A DNA stretch of 35,383 nt from Desulfobulbus propionicus (GTDB taxonomy: Bacteria > Desulfobacterota > Dissulfuribacteria > Dissulfuribacterales > DYOW01): contig DYOW01000017.1 of NCBI GenBank assembly GCA_020720325.1, positions 1 through 35,383 of the forward strand, in the 5' to 3' direction. Shown here piece after piece: positions 7,392 to 15,011 of this stretch. The notes beneath the pieces are model-generated. The model was not told the DNA's origin and did not search any database. It saw only the letters and a list, made by a program, of their open reading frames with translations. Each line of letters begins with the position of its first letter. Position 1 is the stretch's first letter. The position numbers and the translations under genes are program-made.

Positions 7392-8420
7392 TCAGGGGTA
7401 TTGGGGAATAATATTTAAGGCGGTTGCCTCGTCAAAGCCTGACATTACATTCATATTCTGGACTGCCTGACCTGATGCTCCTTTAACAAGATTGTCTATA
7501 CAGCTCATTATAATCAATTTTCCGTTTCTTTTATCAATCTTAAATGCAATATCGCAGTAATTGCTGCCTCTCACATGGGAAACATTTGGAAGGATATTAC
7601 CTTTTCTGATTCTTACAAAAGGAGAATCTTTATAATATAAAGCCACAAAAGAAGCTACATCAAAATCTTTTTGTAGAATATTACAATATATTGTTGAAAA
7701 TATACCTCTGTTTAATGGTGTAAGATGAGGGGTAAAATTGATAATCACATCTTTTTTTGAGGCTACTGAGAGTTCCTGTTCAATTTCAGGGGTATGCCTG
7801 TGCTCTCCAACTTTATACGCCATAAATGACTCGTTTGCCTCACAATACAAAGATGTAAGACTTAGCCCCCTTCCTGCGCCGCTCACGCCTGATTTTGAGT
7901 CAACAATGATATTTTCATGGGAAATAATATTATTTTGTAAAAGGGGTATCAGAGGCAATAAAACAGAGGTGGGATAACAACCCGGATTTGCAATTACACT
8001 GGCATTTTTTATGCTGTCCCTGTAAATTTCAGTAAGACCGTAAACAACATCTTTAAGCACATAAGGCGCAGTATGGGGTCCGTACCATGTCTCATATATA
8101 TTTTTATCCCTTAATCTGAAATCTGCGGAAAGATCAATTACTTTAATGCCTTTTTCCAAAAATTTAGGGACAATGTCCATAGCAGTTTTATGGGGCACAC
8201 AGGTAAAGACAAGCTCTGAATCCTTGGAAATATCATCTACAGAAGGGTCAACAAAGCTAAGATTTAACGGGGGAAGGGAAGGAAAAACCTCATTCAATTG
8301 CTTTCCTGCACATTGCCTGGAAGTAACGGATTTAATAGTTACAAAGGGATGATTTAATAAAATTCTAAGGAGTTCAAGTCCTGTATAACCTGAACCCCCT
8401 ATTATTGAAACATTTAACAT
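7392..8420 (-). CDS. argC: N-acetyl-gamma-glutamyl-phosphate reductase
   Basis: ArgC catalyses the NADPH-dependent reduction of N-acetylglutamyl phosphate to the semialdehyde, the third step of arginine synthesis. The 342-residue length is typical. The NADP-binding loop GGSGYTGLELLR is at residues 8-19, the active-site cysteine C148 is in ANPGCYPTS, and KSGVSGAGRG and HRHTPEIEQEL follow. The gene lies 28 bases downstream of rpsI on the same strand. This ribosomal-protein/arginine pairing may place it under the strong rplM promoter. No other arg gene is in the window. Confidence 0.95.
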   Translation of the reverse strand: MLNVSIIGGSGYTGLELLRILLNHPFVTIKSVTSRQCAGKQLNEVFPSLPPLNLSFVDPSVDDISKDSELVFTCVPHKTAMDIVPKFLEKGIKVIDLSADFRLRDKNIYETWYGPHTAPYVLKDVVYGLTEIYRDSIKNASVIANPGCYPTSVLLPLIPLLQNNIISHENIIVDSKSGVSGAGRGLSLTSLYCEANESFMAYKVGEHRHTPEIEQELSVASKKDVIINFTPHLTPLNRGIFSTIYCNILQKDFDVASFVALYYKDSPFVRIRKGNILPNVSHVRGSNYCDIAFKIDKRNGKLIIMSCIDNLVKGASGQAVQNMNVMSGFDEATALNIIPQYP

Positions 8421-8448
8421 TTAGAATAATAAGTAAAAAAAATAAAAA

Positions 8449-8844
8449 TTAACGTTTTGAGTACTGATATCTCTTTCTTGCAGCAGCAAGACCATATTTC
8501 TTTCTTTCTTTCATTCTTGGGTCTCTTGTGAGAAATCCCGCCCTTTTTAAGGCAACTCTGAGCTCAGGGTCAACAATAAGAAGCGCCCTTGAAATACCGT
8601 GTCTTAGCGCCTCTATCTGGGCGTTTCTGCCGCCGCCTGTAAGAGTGGCCCAAACTTCAAATTTACCTTTTGTGTCTGTGACAACAAAGGGTTTTTCAAT
8701 AACATTAATGGAATTTGAATCTTTAAAATATTCCTGAACATTCTTGCCGTTAATATTATAAATATTGTTAGCTCCTTGTTTAATCCAAACCCTTGCCACG
8801 GCAGTTTTTCTTCTGCCTGTTGCATAATAACCGCTGTTTACCAT
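8449..8844 (-). CDS. rpsI: 30S ribosomal protein S9
   Basis: A 131-residue protein with the S9 start (YYATGRRKTAVARVW), the central TGGGRNAQIEALRHGISRAL segment and the invariant basic C-terminus ending KRYQYSKR, whose tail reaches the ribosomal P site. It follows rplM by 20 bases, the universal bacterial order. AGAGG precedes the ATG at a usual distance. Confidence 0.98.
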   Translation of the reverse strand: MVNSGYYATGRRKTAVARVWIKQGANNIYNINGKNVQEYFKDSNSINVIEKPFVVTDTKGKFEVWATLTGGGRNAQIEALRHGISRALLIVDPELRVALKRAGFLTRDPRMKERKKYGLAAARKRYQYSKR

Positions 8845-8864
8845 TATTATATTGCCTCTCTAAA

Positions 8865-9296
8865 TTAATTTAATTGGATTGTTTGAGGTAACTGTGCCTG
8901 ATGCGGATGTGCTGGACCAGCATAAATCTTTAATTTTTTTAGAAGATTTACGCCCATTCTGTTTTTGGGAAGCATCCTTTTAACTGCCTGCTGTATAATA
9001 TATTCAGGTTTTTTCTCAAGCATTGTTCTGGCTGTGAATGTTTTTAAGTGACCAAGATAACCGGTATGCTTGTAATAAAGTTTGTCATCAACCTTATTTC
9101 CGGTTAATTTGATTTTTTCGGCATTTACAACTACAATAAAATCACCTGTATCAAGATGTGGAGTAAAATCCGGTCTGTGTTTGCCCCTTAATCTTGTTGC
9201 AATTAAGGTTGCAAGCCTTCCAAGAACCTGATCCTGTGCATCAATAACAAACCAATTGTCCTGGATTTCATTAACTTTTGGAAGAATTGTCTTCAT
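8865..9296 (-). CDS. rplM: 50S ribosomal protein L13
   Basis: L13 is an early-assembling 50S protein. Landmarks are [16 protein letters not shown] near the N-terminus, the [20 protein letters not shown] segment, [14 protein letters not shown] and [12 protein letters not shown]. The ATG at 9296 is preferred over the adjacent TTG at 9299 because AGGAGT at 9303-9308 is spaced six bases from it. This gives 143 residues, normal for the family. It is the first gene of the rplM-rpsI operon and has a near-perfect promoter upstream. Confidence 0.97.
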   Translation of the reverse strand: MKTILPKVNEIQDNWFVIDAQDQVLGRLATLIATRLRGKHRPDFTPHLDTGDFIVVVNAEKIKLTGNKVDDKLYYKHTGYLGHLKTFTARTMLEKKPEYIIQQAVKRMLPKNRMGVNLLKKLKIYAGPAHPHQAQLPQTIQLN

Positions 9297-9329
9297 CAAA
9301 TTACTCCTATAAATTATAAAGAAACAATA

Positions 9330-9357
9330 ATTATAATAGTGTGGAAAATTTTGTCAA
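9330..9357 (-). promoter_or_regulatory. Sigma-70 promoter for rplM-rpsI
   Basis: On the minus strand a consensus TTGACA (9357-9352), a 16-base spacer and a consensus TATAAT (9335-9330) lie 34 bases upstream of the rplM ATG. It is the best promoter match I saw in the window and suits ribosomal protein expression. Confidence 0.85.
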
Positions 9358-9517
9358 GTTTTTTTCTTAATAAAAAATTAAAGTTTAAAATATTAAATAG
9401 CAATCATGATCTTCCACCTATATTGTGCAAACCCAACTTACGTATTATACTAAAAAAACAGCATGGAAAAATTTCTCAAATACCGCTTAGCTTAGACTTC
9501 ACAAAAACAGGGGAAGA

Positions 9518-10081
9518 GTGGGCTTTTTGTGCGGGCTATCAGTATTTCCTGGTTTACTTGTCATTCTTATCTGCTTATTTCTCTTTGACACAGATGACGA
9601 ATGGCAATCCTATCAGAGCGTTATCCCTGAAACAAAAAGCGCCCTGATATTCAATTGGAAAGCAATACATCCCTTTCTATCTGAATATGACAGAACAATT
9701 CAAGTCGTATCAGATGGGCGCAAGTCAAAGGAATACTGGCTTTCAACAAACACCGGCGGAAGACATCATCTGAATCTCTATCTACTGACAATCGAAAACG
9801 AAAACTGGCTAAGGATATTAGATAAATTCTCTAAATGTGTAATCAATCTTAACACACATGAGGGATTAAGTATTGGCAGAAAATCTGGAAAAACATTTGT
9901 TGCGCCTCCGAATAAAATGGAGTATTGGGGATATACAGGGAATCACAATAATCCTGAAAACCTACAGGCATTCTTAGGGGAGATAAAGGGGACATACGAC
10001 CCAAGATTTGATAAACCCGGAAAATATATAGGGGCATTGGATGCAAGAACTGAAAAACTACGTTTCATTCCTGCCGCTTAG
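9518..10081 (+). CDS. Orphan membrane-anchored protein; frame continues past an amber codon to 10177
   Basis: A GTG start at 9518 (or the TTG at 9527, better spaced from GGGGAAG at 9510-9516) opens a 187-residue frame. Residues about 6-27 form a single hydrophobic helix (PGLLVILICLFLF). The rest is soluble and coding-like, with patches such as FNWKAIHPFLSEYDR, TNTGGRHHLNLYLL and MEYWGYTGNHNNPE. I do not recognise the family. The frame stops at TAG (10079-10081), but the next 31 codons in the same frame also look like protein (QPEEHIKTHEEQAVEIDRKF...) and end at TAA (10175-10177). It may therefore be a 219-residue gene with an amber interruption. Upstream, the frame is closed by another TAG at 9488. 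It stands alone, divergent from rplM, so a decaying or horizontally acquired gene is possible. Confidence 0.55.
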   Translation: MGFLCGLSVFPGLLVILICLFLFDTDDEWQSYQSVIPETKSALIFNWKAIHPFLSEYDRTIQVVSDGRKSKEYWLSTNTGGRHHLNLYLLTIENENWLRILDKFSKCVINLNTHEGLSIGRKSGKTFVAPPNKMEYWGYTGNHNNPENLQAFLGEIKGTYDPRFDKPGKYIGALDARTEKLRFIPAA

Positions 10082-10291
10082 CAACCAGAGGAACATATAA
10101 AGACACATGAAGAACAGGCTGTGGAAATAGATAGAAAATTCTCTTTAGATAATGCAGAAGCTGGTGGCAAACACTAAAAGTCAACTATTTGAGCCATTAA
10201 AGGGCTGAAAAGAAGGCATGTTGTATTTTACAAATAACTACTATATATTATTATTAATTTAATATCTAACAAAAAAAACATCAGGCTAACT

Positions 10292-10768
10292 ATGACCACA
10301 TACAAAGAAATAATCTGTCCAAAATGTAACCACAAGACTCAAATTTATAATAATCCCTCCCCCACTGTTGATGTAATTATTGAATATCAGAATAAAATAG
10401 TTCTTATTGAGAGATTAAACGAGCCTTATGGCTATGCAATGCCAGGAGGTTTTGTTGATTATAATGAAACCCTTGAAAATGCCGCAATCAGGGAGGCTAA
10501 GGAAGAAACAGGTCTTGATGTAAAACTTAATTATATCTTAGGTGTATATTCAAACCCGAAACGTGACCCAAGGCAACATACAATAAGCGCTGTATATGTT
10601 TCTGAGGGATTTGGTGAAATTAAGGCAGGTGATGATGCAAAAAATGCTATTCTTTTTGATTATTTAAAAATAAACGATACTGATTTAAGTATTGTTTTTG
10701 ACCACAAAGACATAATAAAAGATTACATAAAGCTAATAAAAGGCTTAAGAACTGCTATTAAGCTTTAA
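10292..10768 (+). CDS. Nudix hydrolase
   Basis: A 158-residue protein with a complete Nudix box from G53 (GFVDYNE, seven residues, then REAKEETGL), so the metal-binding glutamates E68, E71 and E72 are all present. The family hydrolyses nucleoside diphosphates linked to another group. A short N-terminal CPKC pair (residues 9-12) resembles half a zinc ribbon, as seen in some NADH- or ADP-ribose-directed members. The substrate cannot be fixed from the sequence. The last 11 bases overlap the convergent AMMECR1 gene, and the ribosome binding site is weak. Confidence 0.9.
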   Translation: MTTYKEIICPKCNHKTQIYNNPSPTVDVIIEYQNKIVLIERLNEPYGYAMPGGFVDYNETLENAAIREAKEETGLDVKLNYILGVYSNPKRDPRQHTISAVYVSEGFGEIKAGDDAKNAILFDYLKINDTDLSIVFDHKDIIKDYIKLIKGLRTAIKL

Positions 10769-11321
10769 AATCCTTTTCTCCAAAGATATCAGCGCAAAAG
10801 ATTAATATTTTGCAACTTTTGTCCTTCCATGAGCCTGGACTCATTCCAGCCTTTATGCAGGTCTGATCAAGAAACTGATATCTGTCCCATCCGTATTCTG
10901 TGGCAACCTGTGGAAGCAATACCCCTCTGTTACAATCTTTTATCAGATAAATCCCGTGTTTTCCCACACAAATCTCTTCAACATCATTTACCTGAGTTAA
11001 AGGTGTAAGAGCGGATATTTCAATATCAATTCTGTCAAGCTCTCCTTTTGTCAATGGATTGAACCTGGGGTCTGCAAAAGCTGCGTTTACAGCCATTTCA
11101 GAAACAAGTTTATATAAAGGCTCATCTGACACAAAATTTCCTATGCAACCCCTTAAATATCCTTCTATATGAAGCGTGACAAAAGCGCCTCTTTTTTCCT
11201 TAAGGGATTCTTCCATCACTTCAGGAAACTCCAATTTCGGAATTAAACGAAGTTTATATGATATTGTGTCCCTTGCAATCTTAAGAAGGGTCTTTTTGGC
11301 GTCAATACTTAACTCACTCAT
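10758..11321 (-). CDS. AMMECR1-domain protein (AmmeMemoRadiSam system protein A type)
   Basis: A 187-residue protein carrying the AMMECR1 signature LRGCIGNF at residues 56-63 and later [26 protein letters not shown]. In many genomes it sits with a Memo-like protein and a radical SAM enzyme (the AmmeMemoRadiSam set). Neither partner is in this window, so here it is solitary. The biochemical activity of the family is not firmly established. The ATG lies one base past the stop of the upstream UDP-sugar dehydrogenase, so the two are translationally linked. The 3' end overlaps the convergent Nudix gene. Confidence 0.85.
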   Translation of the reverse strand: MSELSIDAKKTLLKIARDTISYKLRLIPKLEFPEVMEESLKEKRGAFVTLHIEGYLRGCIGNFVSDEPLYKLVSEMAVNAAFADPRFNPLTKGELDRIDIEISALTPLTQVNDVEEICVGKHGIYLIKDCNRGVLLPQVATEYGWDRYQFLDQTCIKAGMSPGSWKDKSCKILIFCADIFGEKDFKA

Positions 11322-11322
11322 A

Positions 11323-12642
11323 TCAAAGCCTCCAGTATCTTATTGATTCGGAAAGGAAATCCTCTTTGCTGAAAATACTCTTAACATCTATTATCACACC
11401 TTTGCCATCTCTTAAAAGATTTTTTATAAAAACAGCGCCTTTTTGAATGTATTCTGCGTGAGAAACAGCAATTATGATTGCATCATACCGTTCTTTTTCA
11501 GAAAAATTTTTAAGAAATATTATATCATCATAAATATTATACACATCATCAGGATTTGCAAGGGGATCGTGCACACATGGATTAATGCCGTAATCCCGTA
11601 ATTCAAGAATAATATCAAAAATCCTTGAATTTCTTATATCAGTTGAATTTTCTTTAAATGTTAAGCCCATAATAAGAACTTTTGACTTTTCAATATCAAT
11701 TTTTGCCTTAACCATCTCTTTAATGGCATTTTGAGCCACATAAAAACCCATTGAATCATTAATCCTGCGTCCAGCAAGGATTACCTCAGGATGATAACCC
11801 GCAAGCTGGGCGCAATATGTCAGATAATATGGGTCAATGCCAATGCAATGCCCCCCCACAAGTCCGGGCTTAAAGGGGATAAAATTCCATTTTGTGGCCG
11901 CTGTATTAATAACCGACTGTGTGTCAAGTCCAATTTTATTAAATATGATTGAAAGCTCGTTCATAAGGGCAATATTAAGGTCTCTCTGGGTGTTTTCTAT
12001 AACCTTTGCCGCCTCGGCAATCTTTATGCTTTGAGCCCTGTAAATACCTGCGTCTATAACTGCGCCATAATACCTAGCGACAATATCAAGGGTTTCCTCA
12101 TCCTGACCAGCCACAACCTTTACTATTTTTTTTAATGAATGTTCCTTATCTCCAGGATTTATTCTTTCAGGAGAATAACCAACCTTAAAATCAGCGCCGC
12201 ATTTTAACGCTGAAAATCTTTCAATAATACTAACGCAAAAACCCTCTGTAACTCCCGGATACACAGTGGATTCAAAGACAACCACAGAGCCTTTTTTGAG
12301 ATTTTGTCCAATAATCTCAGATGACTTTCTTAGAAAATTAAGGTCAGGGATATTTCCGGGCTTCAGCGGTGTTGGGACAGTGACTATAATAAAATCAGCA
12401 TGTTGCAAAAGAAATGGATTACAGGTAAAAATAAGCTTTGTGGCTTTTTCAAAATCATCATGGGAATATTCCCCTGTTAAGTCGATATTTTTATTGTAAT
12501 TCTCTATTTTTTCCTTGGATATGTCAAAACCAATTGTATTAAACTTCTCTCCAAAAGCAAGGGAAAGGGGCAACCCAACATATCCGAGACCAATTATTGC
12601 CACTGTATTTTGGGTTATATCGGAGTGTGATTTTAAAAACAT
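11323..12642 (-). CDS. UDP-N-acetylhexosamine 6-dehydrogenase (TviB/WbpO type)
   Basis: A 439-residue nucleotide-sugar dehydrogenase that oxidises the C6 hydroxyl of a UDP-HexNAc to a uronic acid using two NAD+. It has the NAD loop IGLGYVGLPLS at 17-27, TVPTPLKPGNIPD at 88-100, FESTVYPGVTEG at 123-134, the catalytic cysteine C266 in GGHCIGIDPYYLTY, and GLTFKENSTDIRNS in the C-terminal domain. YSPERINPGD and IDPYYL fit the UDP-GalNAc/GlcNAc dehydrogenases of Vi antigen and O-antigen synthesis better than UDP-glucose dehydrogenase. No epimerase or glycosyltransferase partner is adjacent. It probably feeds surface polysaccharide synthesis. Confidence 0.88.
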   Translation of the reverse strand: MFLKSHSDITQNTVAIIGLGYVGLPLSLAFGEKFNTIGFDISKEKIENYNKNIDLTGEYSHDDFEKATKLIFTCNPFLLQHADFIIVTVPTPLKPGNIPDLNFLRKSSEIIGQNLKKGSVVVFESTVYPGVTEGFCVSIIERFSALKCGADFKVGYSPERINPGDKEHSLKKIVKVVAGQDEETLDIVARYYGAVIDAGIYRAQSIKIAEAAKVIENTQRDLNIALMNELSIIFNKIGLDTQSVINTAATKWNFIPFKPGLVGGHCIGIDPYYLTYCAQLAGYHPEVILAGRRINDSMGFYVAQNAIKEMVKAKIDIEKSKVLIMGLTFKENSTDIRNSRIFDIILELRDYGINPCVHDPLANPDDVYNIYDDIIFLKNFSEKERYDAIIIAVSHAEYIQKGAVFIKNLLRDGKGVIIDVKSIFSKEDFLSESIRYWRL

Positions 12643-12807
12643 TTTAATTATCTTTCGAATTTATAAATAAATTATATTGTATTAATTAACCACGATATCT
12701 TCAAAAATGCATTAAAAAAATAATTAATTTTATTTAATTTTTTTATAATAAAATTTATAATCATAGATATCATGAAAATATCAAAAGATAATAACAGGGG
12801 ATGTGAT
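12643..12807. promoter_or_regulatory. Divergent intergenic region with -10-like boxes
   Basis: Very AT-rich. A TATAAT lies on the minus strand (12676-12671), 29 bases before the dehydrogenase ATG. Two TATAAT boxes lie on the plus strand (12744-12749 and 12756-12761) before the kinase gene. None has a convincing -35, so exact promoter positions are uncertain. Confidence 0.3.
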
Positions 12808-13827
12808 ATGTTCCATTTTGCTGGTTGCGGCGCCTTGAATTTAGACCATATTTTTGTTGTTGATTCTTTAAATGAGCCTGAATTATCCCAATTTAATCTT
12901 AAACCCGGAGGAGAAATATGGGGAAACAGGAATGATGCCAATAAACTCCTTGAAATACTTAAATCAAAGGGAAAATTATGCTACCATTCAGGCGGGGGTT
13001 CTTCTGCAAATACAATTACCATTCTTGCTTCACTTGGATGGAATTCTGCCTTTATCGGAATTACAGGTGATGACAACGAAGGATTGTCTGTGCTGGAATC
13101 AATGAAAGACGTAAACTGCGAAGGGGTAAAAAAACAGGGAAACACTGCAATTTGCATAATACTTCTCGACAACTCCAGAGACAGGGCTATATTTGTTTCA
13201 CCCCACAACCTTGAAGAAGCTTTTATTACTGAAACTTCAGAAAAAATTATTGAAAACAGCAAATGCATACATTTATCATCATTAGTTTTTGACAGGGGAT
13301 TAAAAAATCAGATAGAATTAATTAATTATTTAAAAAACGACCAGCTTCTATCCTTTGACCCTGGAGAAATTTATGCAAAAAAAGGATTATCGGAGCTTTT
13401 ACCCGTTTTATCAAGGACAAATATTCTTTTTATAACTGAGACTGAAATTAATTTACTTTTGTCTGATAATATTTTAAAAAATAATTTACTTGACAAATTG
13501 AAATATTTGTATAAATTTATCAATAATAATAATTTTTATTATAATATAAATAATGATTTTAAGGAATTAAATTCACCTGTAATAATCTGTAAAAAAGGCG
13601 CAAAAGGCTCTCTTCTTTATAATAATATTAAAACAATAGAATTTCCAGCCTATAAAGCCTCTGATATAGTTGATAATACAGGCGCAGGAGATGCCTTTAA
13701 CGCAGGTTTTCTTGATGGATTAATAAAAGGCAAAAATCTTGAAGATTGTCTTGAAAACGCAACAAAACTTGCTTTTAAATCACTTATGGATTATGGTAGA
13801 AATTGGATTAAGACAAAAATTGCTTAA
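12808..13827 (+). CDS. PfkB-family carbohydrate/nucleoside kinase
   Basis: A ribokinase-fold kinase. Using the ATG at 12808 it has 339 residues; AGGGG at 12796-12800 is seven bases before this ATG, while the earlier ATG at 12772 has no ribosome binding site. The substrate loop SGGGSSANTITILASLGW is at 61-78, and the C-terminal signature DNTGAGDAFNAGFLDG at 289-304 contains the catalytic base D295. A poorly conserved Asn-rich insertion (LYKFINNNNFYYNINNDF) lies before the ATP-binding half. The phosphate acceptor (adenosine, ribose or another sugar) cannot be decided by eye. The next gene starts 22 bases downstream, so the two are probably co-transcribed. Confidence 0.85.
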   Translation: MFHFAGCGALNLDHIFVVDSLNEPELSQFNLKPGGEIWGNRNDANKLLEILKSKGKLCYHSGGGSSANTITILASLGWNSAFIGITGDDNEGLSVLESMKDVNCEGVKKQGNTAICIILLDNSRDRAIFVSPHNLEEAFITETSEKIIENSKCIHLSSLVFDRGLKNQIELINYLKNDQLLSFDPGEIYAKKGLSELLPVLSRTNILFITETEINLLLSDNILKNNLLDKLKYLYKFINNNNFYYNINNDFKELNSPVIICKKGAKGSLLYNNIKTIEFPAYKASDIVDNTGAGDAFNAGFLDGLIKGKNLEDCLENATKLAFKSLMDYGRNWIKTKIA

Positions 13828-13848
13828 AAACTAAAAAACGGAGGAAAA

Positions 13849-14928
13849 ATGCAAAAAAAAATCTTATCAGTCCTGATTGCCCTTGGTCTTAACTGCTGTC
13901 TTGTCTCAGGGGTCATGGCTGCTGAAACAAAAACAGACAAAACTTCGGCAATAAAATCACCTTTAATGGATGAAGCAAAAAAAAATTTTAAGCCAATCCC
14001 TGCAAAGGCGCCTGATTTTAAAAATAATCCCACATCAAAAGATAAAGTTGAGCTGGGAAAATTATTATTTTTTGAACCAAGACTTTCCTCAAGCCAGCTA
14101 ATAAGCTGCCATACCTGCCATAACATCGGTCTTGGAGGCTCAGACACCCAGGAAACATCCACCGGTCACAAATGGCAGAGTGGTCCGAGAAACTCCCCTA
14201 CAGTATATAATTCTGTATTTAATATCGCACAGTTCTGGGACGGAAGGGCGCCTGACCTTAAAGAACAGGCAAAAGGCCCTGTTCAGGCATCCGTTGAAAT
14301 GAACAACACGCCTGAAATGGCTGTTGCAACCCTTAAAAGCATGCCTGAGTATGTTGAGATGTTTAAAAAAGTTTTCCCAAAAGACGCTGACCCTGTTACC
14401 TTTGATAACATGGCAATGGCTATTGAAACCTTTGAAGCCACACTTATTACCCCTGACTCAAAATTTGACAAATTCCTTAACGGCAATGACAAATCTCTAA
14501 ATGATCAGGAAAAAGCAGGGCTTAAAACCTTTATGGATAAAGGATGTGTTACCTGCCACGGCGGAGTGAACATGGGAGGAGACGCATATCATCCTTTCGG
14601 TGTTGTCGCAAAACCAAATGCTGAAATCATGGCAGGCGATATAGGAAGATTTAAGGTTACCCAGGCAAAAGGCGATGAATTTTCGTTTAAAGCGCCAACT
14701 CTTAGAAACATAACCCTCACCGCCCCTTACTTCCATTCTGGAAAGGTCTGGTCTCTTAAAGAATCAGTCGAAATAATGAGTGACGCACAGCTTGGCGCAA
14801 CCTTAAATGAAAAGGAAGTTTCCGATATTGTGGCATTCCTTAATGCTGCAACAGGAAAAATGCCAAAAATAGAACATCCTATTTTTCCTGCAAGCACAGA
14901 TAAAACACCAAAACCAAAGCTTGACTAA
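13849..14928 (+). CDS. Di-heme cytochrome c peroxidase (CcpA/MauG superfamily)
   Basis: A secreted 359-residue protein with a signal peptide at about 1-25 (cleavage after VMA-A). Two c-type heme sites are visible: C87-HTC90-H91 in SCHTCHNIGLGG and C233-VTC236-H237. Spacing, the PRNSPTVYN segment (113-121), FWDGRAPDLKEQAKGP and the late TAPYFHSGKVWSLKE motif match bacterial periplasmic cytochrome c peroxidases, which reduce hydrogen peroxide with electrons from small cytochromes c. It has a strong ribosome binding site (GGAGG) and is closed by a terminator. In an anaerobe this would be an oxygen/peroxide defence enzyme. Confidence 0.93.
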   Translation: MQKKILSVLIALGLNCCLVSGVMAAETKTDKTSAIKSPLMDEAKKNFKPIPAKAPDFKNNPTSKDKVELGKLLFFEPRLSSSQLISCHTCHNIGLGGSDTQETSTGHKWQSGPRNSPTVYNSVFNIAQFWDGRAPDLKEQAKGPVQASVEMNNTPEMAVATLKSMPEYVEMFKKVFPKDADPVTFDNMAMAIETFEATLITPDSKFDKFLNGNDKSLNDQEKAGLKTFMDKGCVTCHGGVNMGGDAYHPFGVVAKPNAEIMAGDIGRFKVTQAKGDEFSFKAPTLRNITLTAPYFHSGKVWSLKESVEIMSDAQLGATLNEKEVSDIVAFLNAATGKMPKIEHPIFPASTDKTPKPKLD

Positions 14929-14965
14929 TCGAACAAATAATATATAAATAGGATATATGCTATAT

Positions 14966-14997
14966 AACCCCTCCCTATTAACGGAGGGGTTTTTTTA
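14966..14997 (+). terminator. Rho-independent terminator after the peroxidase
   Basis: AACCCCTCC (14966-14974) pairs with GGAGGGGTT (14983-14991), giving a nine-pair GC-rich stem with an eight-base loop, followed by a T-run to 14996. Confidence 0.92.
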
Positions 14998-15011
14998 TAA
15001 CATTTTTATTA

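Noticed and set aside
9339-9647. 102-codon frame overlapping the orphan gene start
   Set aside because: The GTG start lies inside the rplM promoter spacer and the frame diverges from the clearly coding-like 9518 frame. A frameshifted upstream part of the orphan gene cannot be excluded but is not supported.
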